Shown here one piece after another: positions 8,094 to 17,258 of a stretch of DNA of 64,000 nucleotides. The position numbers and the translations under genes are program-made. The notes under the pieces are model-generated. The model was given only the letters and a program-made list of their open reading frames with translations. It was not told the DNA's origin and did not search any database. Origin of the DNA: Cetobacterium sp. 8H (lineage in GTDB: Bacteria > Fusobacteriota > Fusobacteriia > Fusobacteriales > Fusobacteriaceae); the NCBI RefSeq assembly GCF_014250675.1, contig NZ_JACHTG010000003.1:186001-250000 (forward strand). The letters run 5' to 3'. How positions within the stretch are numbered: the first letter of the stretch is position 1; every line of letters begins with the position of its first letter.

Positions 8094-9476
8094 ATGAAAG
8101 AAAAACATAAAGAGATGGGAGAAGAACCTATTAGTAAACTTTTACTAAAATTTTCACTACCTGCTATGGTCGGAATGTTTGTTAATGCGCTTTATAATAT
8201 CGTCGACAGAATTTACATTGGAAACATTCCAGAAATTGGTCCTAACGCTATTGCAGGAGTTGGAGTTGTTTTTCCAATAATGATTATTTCTATTGGATTT
8301 TGCCTTCTTATTGGGATGGGAGGAGCCACAAATATCTCGATTTCTCTAGGACAGAAACAAAAAGATTCAGCTGAAAAATACTTGGGTAATGCAACTTTTC
8401 TTGCTATCATTTTTGGTCTAATACTAACTTTTATCACTATCTTTTCAATGGACCTTTATATTACAAAATTAGGAACTAGTCCTATCACCGAACCATATGC
8501 TAGAGACTACCTTACAATTGTAGCACTTGGATTCCCTTTTTTAATGGCAGGATATGTAACTAATGCTGCAGTTAGATCTGATGGAAATCCTAAAATTTCA
8601 ATGATAACCTTACTTTTAGGAGCTATAACCAATATCATTCTGGATCCTATTTTTATCTTTTGGATGGGTTTAGGTGTTAAAGGTGCTGCTATCGCAACTA
8701 TCATCTCTCAAATAGTTTCTGCTATATGGACTATTTGTTATTTCAACTCTAAATGGAGTGGGATTAAACTTCACTTTAAAAATCTTGCTCTTGAATGGAG
8801 CAAAGTTAAAAATATTTTTATAATAGGAGCTGGGCCTTTCGTTTTACAAATGGGTTCTAGTGTCGTAACACTCGTTTTGAATAGTTCACTTATGAAATAT
8901 GGTGGAGACATTGCTGTTGGAGCTATGACTATTGTAAACGCTGTAAACACATTTATTTTGATGCCTATATTTGGTATCAATCAAGGTGTTCAACCTATTC
9001 TTGGTTTCAACTACGGAGCTCGAAAGTACCACAGGGTTAGAGAAGCTTTTATTTTAGCTGTAAAAGGTGCTATCACAATATCCACACTAGGATTTTTAAC
9101 TATTCAACTTCTATCAAAATACTTTATAGTTATTTTCACTAGTAATCCTGAACTTTTAAATGCTGCTTCTAACGGTCTTAGAATTTTCACTTTAATGTTT
9201 CCTGTAGTAGGTTTCCAAATAATTGCAGCTGTTTATTTTCAGGCGATTGGAAAACCTAAAACTACAATGTTTTTAAGTTTATCAAGACAATTTATATTTT
9301 TAATCCCTATTGTTTTATTATTTTCTAGATTATGGGGTGTTAAAGGTATATGGATGGCTGTTCCATGCACAGATATTCTATCTGTTGTAGTTACATTTAT
9401 AATGACAAAAAGAGAATTAAATAATTTAAAAATTTTAGAAAAAGAAGAGGACTTGAGAATAGATGTCAACAAATAA
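8094..9476 (+). CDS. MATE family efflux transporter
   Basis: Cation-coupled multidrug exporter in the inner membrane, 460 residues, twelve predicted helices in two six-helix halves. Family marks are PAMVGMFVNALYNIVDRIYIG (residues 23-43) and the second-half NQGVQPILGFNYGA. AGGGGGAG precedes the ATG. Its 3' end overlaps the next MATE gene by 14 bases, so two MATE proteins are produced from one message. The drug or metabolite exported cannot be inferred. Confidence 0.93.
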   Translation: MKEKHKEMGEEPISKLLLKFSLPAMVGMFVNALYNIVDRIYIGNIPEIGPNAIAGVGVVFPIMIISIGFCLLIGMGGATNISISLGQKQKDSAEKYLGNATFLAIIFGLILTFITIFSMDLYITKLGTSPITEPYARDYLTIVALGFPFLMAGYVTNAAVRSDGNPKISMITLLLGAITNIILDPIFIFWMGLGVKGAAIATIISQIVSAIWTICYFNSKWSGIKLHFKNLALEWSKVKNIFIIGAGPFVLQMGSSVVTLVLNSSLMKYGGDIAVGAMTIVNAVNTFILMPIFGINQGVQPILGFNYGARKYHRVREAFILAVKGAITISTLGFLTIQLLSKYFIVIFTSNPELLNAASNGLRIFTLMFPVVGFQIIAAVYFQAIGKPKTTMFLSLSRQFIFLIPIVLLFSRLWGVKGIWMAVPCTDILSVVVTFIMTKRELNNLKILEKEEDLRIDVNK

Positions 9477-10803
9477 AAATCAATTAGAAAATCAAACTAT
9501 CAGTAAATTATTTTATAAATTTGCCATACCAGCTTCTATTGGAATGCTTGTAAACTCACTATATGTTGTTGCAGATGGAGTATTCATATCAAGAGGAATA
9601 GGAAGCATTGGGATAGCTGCTGTTAATATCGGATATCCTATCATAAATTTGACTGCCGCTTTGAGTTTAATGTTTGGAGCCGGTGGTGCAACTTTAATAT
9701 CATTAAATAGCGATAATCAAAGTTTTAAAAATAAAAGCTTTACATACACTATTGTATTAAATCTTTTCTTCTATATTCTAATAGCATCTTTAGTTTTCAT
9801 GTTTCCTAACCAAATTATGAAATCTTTAGGAGCTACAGAACTTTTGCTTCCTATGGTTAAGGATTATATGTACCCATGCATTGTTGCTTCATTCTTTCTA
9901 ATGCTTTCAATCTCCTTAAATGCTGTTGTTAGAAATGACAACGCCCCTAAAAAAGCTATGAATTCGCTTTTTATAGGAGCTATCGCAAATATAGTTCTAG
10001 ATTACGTTTTTATATTCATACTTAAAATGGGAATCGAAGGGGGAGCTTATGCCACTGCTATTGGTCAGATTCTTTCAGCCGTTTATCTTTGTATGCACTT
10101 CCCAAACTCTAGTTTTAAATTAGATTTTAATTTAAAAGATATACAATGGGGATTGATGGGAAAAATTTGTTCTTTAGGTTTCTCATCTTTTATCTTAGAG
10201 TTTGCAGTTATGGTAATTACAATCTTACTTAACATAACACTTTCTAAAACCGAAGGACAGATAGGTGTTGCCGCTTACGGCATTATTTCATATTCTTTCG
10301 TTATCTATAGGATGTTATTCACAGGATTAGCTCAAGGGATTCAGCCTATTGTCAGTTTTAATTATGGAAGACACAATTTTAAAAAGGTTTTAGAAATATT
10401 TAAATTTGCTCATAAATTTTGTTTTATATCCACAACTATAGCTCTTATTCTTATGAAATTTTTAGCTTTAGATATTGTTAAAATTTTTACTACAGAATCT
10501 CATCTTTTTGAGTATACAGCTAAAGGTTTATTTTTGTACTCAAGTGCTATAATTTTTGTTGGAGCTAACTTTATGAACATCTCTTACTTACAAGCAATGG
10601 ATAAAGCTCTTCTTGCTAACTTTATATCTGTGTGTAGAGGAATTGTTTTCATGGGTATTGGAATTATGGTTCTTCCTAAACTTTTAGGAGTAAACGGGAT
10701 ATGGCTTACCTTACCTTTTGCCGATGTAATGACATTTATTCTAACTTGTATCATTTTTAAAATATTTGAAATAAATAAAAAATTAAAAAAATCTAATATT
10801 TAA
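9463..10803 (+). CDS. MATE family efflux transporter
   Basis: Second MATE transporter of the pair, 446 residues and twelve predicted helices, with PASIGMLVNSLYVVADGVFI near the N-terminus and QGIQPIVSFNYG in the second half. It starts inside the end of the previous gene (14-base overlap), which points to coupled translation. The two proteins differ through most of their length, so this is not a recent tandem copy. Followed by a strong terminator shared with the convergent nucleoside hydrolase gene. Confidence 0.93.
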   Translation: MSTNKNQLENQTISKLFYKFAIPASIGMLVNSLYVVADGVFISRGIGSIGIAAVNIGYPIINLTAALSLMFGAGGATLISLNSDNQSFKNKSFTYTIVLNLFFYILIASLVFMFPNQIMKSLGATELLLPMVKDYMYPCIVASFFLMLSISLNAVVRNDNAPKKAMNSLFIGAIANIVLDYVFIFILKMGIEGGAYATAIGQILSAVYLCMHFPNSSFKLDFNLKDIQWGLMGKICSLGFSSFILEFAVMVITILLNITLSKTEGQIGVAAYGIISYSFVIYRMLFTGLAQGIQPIVSFNYGRHNFKKVLEIFKFAHKFCFISTTIALILMKFLALDIVKIFTTESHLFEYTAKGLFLYSSAIIFVGANFMNISYLQAMDKALLANFISVCRGIVFMGIGIMVLPKLLGVNGIWLTLPFADVMTFILTCIIFKIFEINKKLKKSNI

Positions 10804-10806
10804 GAT

Positions 10807-10842
10807 AAAAAAGGTTGAGGGAAATTTCCTCAACCTTTTTTT
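10807..10842. terminator. Bidirectional intrinsic terminator
   Basis: Hairpin AAAAAGGTTGAGG / CCTCAACCTTTTT between convergent MATE and nucleoside hydrolase genes, T-rich on both strands. Confidence 0.88.
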
Positions 10843-11770
10843 AAAGTGATTTTATTGACTTGTAAAGCATTTCTATAAATGCTTCTCTATTTATCTTATT
10901 TAAAACAAAAGCATTCTTTGGTTGTTTTAATTTATCATTATAATCTATGATGGTTTCTCCATAAGTGAACTCACCTTTTAACTCAGTTCCTACAAACACT
11001 TTTTTCCCTTCAAACATATTTTCATTCAAAAGATAGGCTATTGTACACGGATCGTGCATAGGAACATTTTTTCTCCCATACGTATCTTTATAAAAATTCA
11101 GTGCATGATTTATCGCTCCAAAAGCAATATCTGCTGCTAGAGTCCCTATAGATTTTATCTTTAGCAACTCCTCTTCTTCTACAAAAGCATTCATTGTTAC
11201 ATCTAATGGACATAATACAATCTCAATACCAGACTTAAAAACTATATCTGCTGCTTCTGCATCAACATATATATTAAATTCTGCTGCAGGAGTCACATTT
11301 CCACCGATTGATGAACCTCCCATTATGACAAATTTTTCTATTTTTTCTTTTAATTCTGGATATGTCATTAAAAATACAGCTATATTTGTCATAGGCCCCG
11401 TTATAACAATAGTTATTTTCTCTGTCGTTTCTTTTAACACTTTAGATAAAAATTCTACAGCATTCAAAGTTTCTAACTCTTTTTCTGTTCGTGGTAAAAC
11501 TACTTCCCCAAGTCCACTTTCTCCATGAACCTCAGGAGCAGTAACTATAGTTTTAAACATTGGCTTTTCACAACCTTTTGCTATTTTTATTTTAGAATTA
11601 AAAATCCCTACCAATCTACGAGTATTTTCAGTCGTATTGTTTATATGTACATTTCCTGCTGATACAGTTATCCCTCTTATATCTAAAGATTTATTTGCAA
11701 AAGCTAGCAAAAGTGCAATTGTATCATCACATCCTGGATCACAGTCTATTATTATCGGTATTTTTTTCAT
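10841..11770 (-). CDS. Inosine-uridine-type nucleoside hydrolase
   Basis: Cleaves the N-glycosidic bond of ribonucleosides to give base and ribose; cytoplasmic salvage enzyme of 309 residues. The calcium-binding, catalytic DCDPGCDD motif is at residues 9-16. Further family marks are VITGPMTNIA, MGGSS and the distal MHDPCTIAYLL with the metal-binding Asp. This fits RihA/RihB/RihC-type enzymes, but sequence alone does not settle purine or pyrimidine preference. Monocistronic by position, divergent from the DUF1846 gene. It could feed purine bases to the catabolic locus at 40-50 kb, an inference only. Confidence 0.92.
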   Translation of the reverse strand: MKKIPIIIDCDPGCDDTIALLLAFANKSLDIRGITVSAGNVHINNTTENTRRLVGIFNSKIKIAKGCEKPMFKTIVTAPEVHGESGLGEVVLPRTEKELETLNAVEFLSKVLKETTEKITIVITGPMTNIAVFLMTYPELKEKIEKFVIMGGSSIGGNVTPAAEFNIYVDAEAADIVFKSGIEIVLCPLDVTMNAFVEEEELLKIKSIGTLAADIAFGAINHALNFYKDTYGRKNVPMHDPCTIAYLLNENMFEGKKVFVGTELKGEFTYGETIIDYNDKLKQPKNAFVLNKINREAFIEMLYKSIKSL

Positions 11771-11863
11771 TGTTCAATCCCCCATGTAAAATTTTAAAAT
11801 AATTATAACATAATTACAAAAAAATAATCTAGATTTTTTTTCTACAATATGCTATGATATAGA

Positions 11864-11881
11864 GTCAGAAATCGCTCTGAC
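11864..11881 (+). other. Small 5'-UTR hairpin ahead of DUF1846 gene
   Basis: GTCAGA AATCGC TCTGAC forms a 6-bp stem between a likely -10 (TATGAT, near 11854) and the ribosome site AAGGAG at 11897. Role unknown. Confidence 0.35.
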
Positions 11882-11908
11882 ATAATGAAAATGATAAAGG
11901 AGTGAGTC

Positions 11909-13417
11909 ATGAAAATAGGTTTTGATCACAATAAGTATCTAGAGGAACAATCTAAGTATATTCTAGAAAGAGTTAATAATTTTGATAAGTTATATCTTGA
12001 ATTTGGTGGAAAGCTGTTATTTGACTTACATGCAAAAAGAGTTTTACCTGGATTCGATGAAAATGCAAAAATTAAACTTCTTCAAAGACTTAAAGAAAAA
12101 GTTGAAGTTATTATATGTGTTTATGCTGGAGATATCGAAAGAAACAAAATTAGAGGAGATTTCGGTATAACTTATGATATGGATGTATTCAGATTAATCG
12201 ATGATTTAAGAGAACGTGAACTTGAAGTTAACAGTGTTGTTATTACAAGATATGATGATCAACCATCTACATCTCTTTTTATAACAAAACTTGAAAGAAG
12301 AGGAATCAAAGTTTACCAACATAGAGCAACTAAAGGATATCCTACTGATGTAGATACTATCGTTAGTGAAGAAGGATATGGAAAAAACCCATATATCGAA
12401 ACAACTAAACCAATCGTTGTTGTAACTGCTCCAGGACCTGGAAGTGGAAAACTTGCAACTTGTTTAAGTCAACTATACCATGAAAATAAAAGAGGTAATG
12501 TTGCTGGTTATTCTAAATTTGAAACCTTCCCTGTTTGGAATGTTCCTTTAAAGCACCCTTTAAACATAGCTTATGAAGCTGCAACTGTAGACTTAAAAGA
12601 TGTTAATATGATTGACTCTTTCCATTTGGAAGCTTACGGAGAAACATCGGTTAACTATAATAGAGATATTGAGGCTTTCCCTGTACTAAAAAGAATTATA
12701 GAAAAAATTACAAATAAAGAATCTATATACAAGTCACCAACAGATATGGGAGTTAATAGAGTTGGATTTGGAATTGTAAATGATGAGGTTGTTAGAGAAG
12801 CTTCTAAGCAAGAGATTATCAGAAGATTCTTTAAAACTGGATGTGAATATAAAAAAGGTTATGTAGATAAAGAAACTTTCCAAAGAGCAAGACTTATTAT
12901 GGAAGAGTTAAACTTAAAAGAAAGTGATAGAAAAGTGGTAACAATCGCTAGAGAACACCTTGAAAAACAAAAGCAACTTTGTGGACCTAATGAATTACTT
13001 TCATCTGTTGCTATGGAACTATCTAATGGTATTGTATTAACTGGTAAAAAATCTAATGTTTTAGACTCATCTTCAGCAGTTATCATAAATGCTTTAAAAA
13101 CGATTGCTGGAATCAATGATAAAATACATTTAATTTCACCTAAAATTATTGAAGATATTCTAAAGTTAAAAGAAAATACTTTACAAAGTAAAAATTTAGG
13201 TTTAGATTGTGAAGAGATGCTAATAGCACTTACTATTTCAGCTTCAACTAACCCTATGGCACAAGCTGCACTTGATTCTTTATCAATGCTAAAAGGTGCT
13301 CAACTTCACTCAACAACTATTCTAGGAAAAGGCGACGAGCAAACCCTTAGAAAGCTTGGAGTTGACGTTACTTGTGATCCTGTATTCCCTACAGAAAACT
13401 TATATTACAATGAGTAA
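11909..13417 (+). CDS. DUF1846 family cytoplasmic protein
   Basis: Large conserved protein (502 residues, the usual family length) of unknown biochemical role. It begins [20 protein letters not shown], the family signature, and has [20 protein letters not shown] near residue 173, a glycine-rich phosphate-loop-like turn, and a conserved [14 protein letters not shown] segment near the C-terminus. No membrane helices or signal. Structures of family members are known from structural genomics, but I do not know a proven reaction. AAAGGAGTGAGTC precedes the ATG. A 47-codon membrane-protein ORF follows after 6 bases. Confidence 0.88.
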   Translation: MKIGFDHNKYLEEQSKYILERVNNFDKLYLEFGGKLLFDLHAKRVLPGFDENAKIKLLQRLKEKVEVIICVYAGDIERNKIRGDFGITYDMDVFRLIDDLRERELEVNSVVITRYDDQPSTSLFITKLERRGIKVYQHRATKGYPTDVDTIVSEEGYGKNPYIETTKPIVVVTAPGPGSGKLATCLSQLYHENKRGNVAGYSKFETFPVWNVPLKHPLNIAYEAATVDLKDVNMIDSFHLEAYGETSVNYNRDIEAFPVLKRIIEKITNKESIYKSPTDMGVNRVGFGIVNDEVVREASKQEIIRRFFKTGCEYKKGYVDKETFQRARLIMEELNLKESDRKVVTIAREHLEKQKQLCGPNELLSSVAMELSNGIVLTGKKSNVLDSSSAVIINALKTIAGINDKIHLISPKIIEDILKLKENTLQSKNLGLDCEEMLIALTISASTNPMAQAALDSLSMLKGAQLHSTTILGKGDEQTLRKLGVDVTCDPVFPTENLYYNE

Positions 13418-13423
13418 TCAACT

Positions 13424-13567
13424 ATGGAAATTTTAAATGGAATTGCATTTGCTTTTGCTTTTGGATTAGGAGTTCCTGTCCCCTTAGCTTATATTTTAAG
13501 TATATTTATTCTATTCTTACCTATAATTGGTATTATATTAATATATAAGTACTTTAAAAATAAATAA
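13424..13567 (+). CDS. Small hydrophobic protein, 47 residues
   Basis: Open frame directly after the DUF1846 gene (6-base gap). The product starts MEILNGIAFAFAFGLGVPVP and contains one or two membrane-spanning stretches, ending in YKYFKNK, which fits a positive-inside tail. The ribosome site is weak (only TGAG about 10 bases upstream), so translation may depend on coupling with the preceding gene. Two strong hairpins follow immediately. I recognise no family; the position before a terminator and the clean hydrophobic pattern are the main support. Confidence 0.5.
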   Translation: MEILNGIAFAFAFGLGVPVPLAYILSIFILFLPIIGIILIYKYFKNK

Positions 13568-13569
13568 AA

Positions 13570-13605
13570 AATCCAACTCATATTTAGTTAGATATGAGTT
13601 GGATT
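13570..13605. terminator. Hairpin between DUF1846 unit and mgtA
   Basis: Perfect 14-bp inverted repeat AATCCAACTCATAT / ATATGAGTTGGATT with an 8-base loop. On the minus strand it is followed by a T-run, so it can end the mgtA transcript. Confidence 0.75.
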
Positions 13606-13610
13606 AGTAT

Positions 13611-13645
13611 AAAGATGATTCTTATGTGATGTAAGGATCATCTTT
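13611..13645 (+). terminator. Intrinsic terminator of the DUF1846 unit
   Basis: 14-bp stem AAAGATGATTCTTA / TAAGGATCATCTTT (one wobble) with a 7-base loop, then a T-run on the plus strand. Confidence 0.8.
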
Positions 13646-13648
13646 TTT

Positions 13649-16300
13649 TTAAAGCAATTCTCCGTGTCTTTTTATAAACCATTTTTTTAATAAAGTTACA
13701 AGAACAATATAAAGGAAAATAGTTATTGCTAAAAATGGAAAATAAACAAAAGGTAGGGCCATCATACCAAGATTTGTACCCAGACTTGTAAATGGAATAA
13801 TTGTTCCAACCAAAATTCCTAAAGTAGTCAATATCGACAATGTCCAAGAAGCTCTACTTTGAATAAACGGTATTTTAGGCGTTCTAATCATATGAATTAC
13901 AAGTGTTTGTGACCAAAGAGACTCCACAAACCATCCAGCATTAAATAGGGCTATAAATCCAACCTGTTGGCTCTCATTTAACGTATTAAAGCTTCCACCA
14001 AAAACCATAGGACAAATAATAAAATACATTACACCAAATGTTGTGATATCAAATACCGAACTAGAAGGTCCTATAGAAATCATAAACTTTTTAATAGATG
14101 ATGCATCCCATTTTCTAGGAATTTTTAAAAATTCTTCATCAACATTATCCCAAGGAATACCTATACAAGATAAATCATATATTAAATTTAACATTAATAT
14201 CTGTATAGGATACATAGGAAGAAATGGTAAAAATGCACTAGCCACAAGAACAGAAAACATATTTCCAAAATTAGAGCTCGCTGTCATTTTAATATATTTT
14301 ATTATGTTTCCATAAATTTTTCTTCCTTCTATGATTCCCTCTTCTAAAACCATAAGATCTTTTTCTAATAAAATAATATCAGCTGATTCTTTAGCTATAT
14401 CTACAGCTCCATCTACAGAGATTCCAACATCAGCTTCTTTCATAGCTGGAGCATCATTTATACCATCTCCCATAAATCCTACAATATGACCATTTTCTCT
14501 AAGAGTTTTAACTATCATTGTCTTTTGATTAGGAGAAAGTTTTGCAAAAATATTAACTTTTTCCACAATAATTTTAAGCTCTTCAAAAGACATCTTCTCA
14601 ATATCAGAACCCAAAATAATATTATTAGAATCTAACCCAACTTGATTACAAATACAACTAGTTACGATATCATTATCTCCAGTTAATATTTTCACATTAA
14701 CATTATACTCCAACAAAGTTTCAATTGCCTTTTTAGTACTTTGTTTAGGCGGATCTAAAAAAGCCAAGTAACCTATTAAAACCATTTCAGCTTCATCAGC
14801 TATCGAGCACTCTTTCTTCTTAATATTTTTTTGAGAAACACCTAAAATTCTAAGCCCTTTACTATTGTATGATCTTACTTTTTCCAAAATCTCTTTTTTT
14901 ATTTCGTCTGTTAAAGGTTCTATATTCCCTTTATATTCAACAAAAGTCGAAACAGATATCATCTCTTCTATGGCACCTTTAGTTATCAACTGAGTTTTTC
15001 CTTTAAGATCTTCAATCAATACACTCATACGACGACGACTAAAATCAAATGGAATCTCATCTATTTTTGTATAATCTTTAGATAAACTCTTTAAATCCTC
15101 TTCTTGAGAGTGATTTATTATAGCAATATCTATCAAATTTTTTAAGCCTGTCTGATAAAAACTATTTAAAAAAGCATGACGTAGGACACGCTTATCTTCA
15201 TTTCCCTCAATATCTAGATAATGTTCTAGTACTATTTTATCTTCTGTAAGTGTTCCAGTTTTATCTGTACAAAGAACATCAATAGCACCAAAGTCCTGTA
15301 TAGAATTCAAATTTTTAACAATAACCTTCTTTTTAGCCATTTTTGCTGCACCTTTAGCAAGGTTCGCTGAAACGATCATTGGTAACATTTCAGGTGTTAA
15401 ACCGACAGCTATTGAAAGTGCAAATAAGAACGCTTCAAACCAGTCTCCTTTAATTAATCCGTTAATCATAAAAATAAAAGGAACCATAAAAATCATAAAA
15501 GTTATCAAAACTTTCGAAACAGAATTCACTCCTTTATCAAAACTAGTTATAACTTTTTTATTATTCAATTGCTTTGCTATTCCACCGAGAATTGTGTCAT
15601 CTCCAACAGCAATAACTACACCAATAGCTGAACCACTGATAACATTACTTCCCATAAAAACTAGATTACTAGATTCTAGTATAGATAAGTCCGAAGTATT
15701 TTCAAAAGAAAATTTTTCTACAGCATCACTTTCTCCAGTTAGAGAAGATTGGCTTATGAATAGATCTTTTGCTTGGACTATCCTTATATCAGCAGGAACA
15801 ATGTCTCCTGCTGTAAAATAGATTATGTCTCCTACGACAATTTCATCAACTGGAATTTCTTTTTTTTCATTTTTATATCTTTTGATAGAAGCTGTTGTTT
15901 CAACCATTTCATTTAATTTTTCTACTGCATTACTCGAACGTTTTTCTTGAATAAAACGTAACAGTCCACTAACTAAAACCATTGTACTTATTATAATAAC
16001 TCCTGTAAATTCTTTCTCACCTGGCTCAGCTAAACTGATATCTGTAACAAAAGAAACAAAAGCTAAAATAAACAGTATTATTGTAAATGGATTAACAAAA
16101 GCTTCGATAAACTTTTTAAAAGTAGATACTTTCTTTTGTTCAGTAATACTATTCCTTCCAAATTTTTCTCTCATATCCAAAACTAAATTTTGATCATATC
16201 CCTCAAAAGATGTGTTTAATGTTGAAAGAATCTCTTCTTTAGTGGCAGCCATAGCCCACTTAAGTCTGTCATTAGTATTTTTTAATATAGATTTCTTCAT
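13649..16300 (-). CDS. mgtA: Magnesium-importing P-type ATPase
   Basis: P-type (type IIIB) ATPase that brings Mg2+ into the cytoplasm. The 883-residue length is normal. The actuator loop SLTGES is at 186-191, the membrane-embedded VGLTPEMLP at 299-307, the phosphorylated Asp is residue 346 in CTDKTGT, and LTGDN and GDGINDAPA follow in the P domain; about ten membrane helices. AGGAGG lies 9 bases before the ATG. It is controlled by an upstream M-box riboswitch with a terminator, then a short leader ORF and a long-range hairpin, all on the same strand (16331-16750). High intracellular Mg2+ should switch it off. Confidence 0.96.
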   Translation of the reverse strand: MKKSILKNTNDRLKWAMAATKEEILSTLNTSFEGYDQNLVLDMREKFGRNSITEQKKVSTFKKFIEAFVNPFTIILFILAFVSFVTDISLAEPGEKEFTGVIIISTMVLVSGLLRFIQEKRSSNAVEKLNEMVETTASIKRYKNEKKEIPVDEIVVGDIIYFTAGDIVPADIRIVQAKDLFISQSSLTGESDAVEKFSFENTSDLSILESSNLVFMGSNVISGSAIGVVIAVGDDTILGGIAKQLNNKKVITSFDKGVNSVSKVLITFMIFMVPFIFMINGLIKGDWFEAFLFALSIAVGLTPEMLPMIVSANLAKGAAKMAKKKVIVKNLNSIQDFGAIDVLCTDKTGTLTEDKIVLEHYLDIEGNEDKRVLRHAFLNSFYQTGLKNLIDIAIINHSQEEDLKSLSKDYTKIDEIPFDFSRRRMSVLIEDLKGKTQLITKGAIEEMISVSTFVEYKGNIEPLTDEIKKEILEKVRSYNSKGLRILGVSQKNIKKKECSIADEAEMVLIGYLAFLDPPKQSTKKAIETLLEYNVNVKILTGDNDIVTSCICNQVGLDSNNIILGSDIEKMSFEELKIIVEKVNIFAKLSPNQKTMIVKTLRENGHIVGFMGDGINDAPAMKEADVGISVDGAVDIAKESADIILLEKDLMVLEEGIIEGRKIYGNIIKYIKMTASSNFGNMFSVLVASAFLPFLPMYPIQILMLNLIYDLSCIGIPWDNVDEEFLKIPRKWDASSIKKFMISIGPSSSVFDITTFGVMYFIICPMVFGGSFNTLNESQQVGFIALFNAGWFVESLWSQTLVIHMIRTPKIPFIQSRASWTLSILTTLGILVGTIIPFTSLGTNLGMMALPFVYFPFLAITIFLYIVLVTLLKKWFIKRHGELL

Positions 16301-16330
16301 TTTAATTCCTCCTCGATTTCTTTTTTGAAA

Positions 16331-16450
16331 TAGAGAAGTACTAATTTATATTAGGCGAGTTTAAAAAAGAGCAGCGTTCGAAAATCTTCGATAATAAAAC
16401 TATGCCCAAATTTGTGTTCAAAATATAATAAAACCATAGTACTTCTCCTA
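16331..16450 (-). promoter_or_regulatory. Long-range hairpin spanning the mgtA leader ORF
   Basis: TAGAGAAGTACTA at 16331-16343 is complementary to the segment TAGTACTTCTCCTA at 16437-16450 with one bulged base. In the RNA, codons 8-13 of the leader ORF form the 5' arm and the 3' arm ends about 15 bases before the mgtA ribosome site. A ribosome on the early leader ORF would prevent pairing. The pairing is seen; the control role is inferred. Confidence 0.6.
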
Positions 16451-16473
16451 CTATCTCCGACTCCTACGTCCAT
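16351..16473 (-). CDS. Putative 40-residue leader peptide of mgtA
   Basis: Short ORF between the M-box terminator and mgtA. It has a near-perfect ribosome site AGGAGGTG at 16481-16488, 7 bases before the ATG, much stronger than chance would give. The product begins MDVGVGDSRRSTM, continues with VLLYFEHKFGHSF and ends LLFFKLA. It has no signal-peptide pattern. Its early codons (GDSRRST) coincide with the 5' arm of a long-range hairpin whose other arm precedes mgtA. By analogy with the Salmonella mgtL leader it may sense a translational state, but the sequence is unrelated to MgtL as far as I can see, and the role is inference. Confidence 0.6.
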   Translation of the reverse strand: MDVGVGDSRRSTMVLLYFEHKFGHSFIIEDFRTLLFFKLA

Positions 16474-16507
16474 TCTTTTCCACCTCCTAAAAATTTAATA
16501 AAAAAAA

Positions 16508-16535
16508 TCCCTTGTAGCTTATTAGCAACAAGGGA
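16508..16535 (-). terminator. M-box expression-platform terminator
   Basis: Minus-strand hairpin TCCCTTGT / ACAAGGGA followed by seven Ts (16501-16507), directly after the M-box aptamer. Expected to form when Mg2+ is bound, ending transcription before mgtA. Confidence 0.85.
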
Positions 16536-16561
16536 AAATAATACAATAAAAAAATTCCTTT

Positions 16562-16712
16562 ATTACCGTTCAAGCTTTAACTTCACAGGGCAATGAAATT
16601 ACATTATTCTACGCCTTGAATTCGACGTAGACTGTTAACCATCTCATAGTGTCTCCACTATTTCGCGGCAGCAACCCGTATCCCTGTGGTAGCCTCACCT
16701 ACCAGTATCATA
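16562..16712 (-). ncRNA. M-box (ykoK) magnesium riboswitch
   Basis: On the minus strand the leader carries the M-box hallmarks in order: GGTAGGTGAGGCTACC (near 16690-16705), GGGATACGGGTTGCTGCCGC (near 16668-16687, matching the GGA-TACGC-TGCTGCC core), a CACTATGAGATGGTTAACAG segment and a 3' side ending AAGCTTGAACGG. It sits between a promoter and an intrinsic terminator upstream of mgtA, the classic arrangement for Mg2+-sensing control. Boundaries are approximate. Confidence 0.92.
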
Positions 16713-16721
16713 TTTTTCTAC

Positions 16722-16750
16722 AGAATACTCTAAATAAATTTATTTGTCAA
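16722..16750 (-). promoter_or_regulatory. Sigma-70-type promoter for the mgtA leader
   Basis: -35 TTGACA (16745-16750) and -10 TATTCT (16722-16727) with a 17-base spacer, ending about 10 bases before the M-box. The -35 lies just downstream of, and touches, the stop codon region of elaA. Confidence 0.75.
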
Positions 16751-17195
16751 TTCTTTTTTTTAGAGTCATATCAACATGTGGTATATTATCTTCCAAATAA
16801 ACTTCGGAAATACTCTCAAACCCAAATGTTTCATAAAAGTTTTTCAAATAATTTTGAGCTCCAATAGTTATAGCTTTTTCATTTAACTCATTAAAAATAT
16901 AGTTTATACCAATTTGGACAATTTTTTTAGCAAGACCTTTCCCACGAGCAATTTTTGAAACAAGAACTCTTCCTAAAGAACTATCTGAGTAAGATACTCC
17001 TGGTTTTAAAACTCTTATATATGATAGAATTTGATTCTCTTCTTCCAAAAATATATGAATACATTCATAATCTTTATCATCTAAATCATTATATGGACAG
17101 TTTTGTTCAACAACAAAAATTTCAGCTCTAAGTTTTAAAATTTCATAAAGCTCTCTTGTTGAAAGTTCATTAAATCTCTTTATTTTTAAATTCAT
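16740..17195 (-). CDS. elaA: GNAT family N-acetyltransferase, ElaA-like
   Basis: Small cytoplasmic acyl-CoA-dependent acetyltransferase, 151 residues. It carries the ElaA signature RAEIFVVEQNCPYNDLDDKD (residues 23-42) and the acetyl-CoA pyrophosphate loop RVLVSKIARGKGLAKKIV (about 76-93), then NYLKNFYETFGF in the last strand-helix unit. Family length is about 150. Substrate unknown. Preceded by AAAGGTGGT. Its end overlaps the mgtA leader promoter, so readthrough from elaA would also pass through the M-box. Confidence 0.88.
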   Translation of the reverse strand: MNLKIKRFNELSTRELYEILKLRAEIFVVEQNCPYNDLDDKDYECIHIFLEEENQILSYIRVLKPGVSYSDSSLGRVLVSKIARGKGLAKKIVQIGINYIFNELNEKAITIGAQNYLKNFYETFGFESISEVYLEDNIPHVDMTLKKRIDK

Positions 17196-17258
17196 AACAA
17201 ACCACCTTTAATATATGTTTGTGAAATTATATAACAAAGTAGATAAAAAGGCAAGGAA

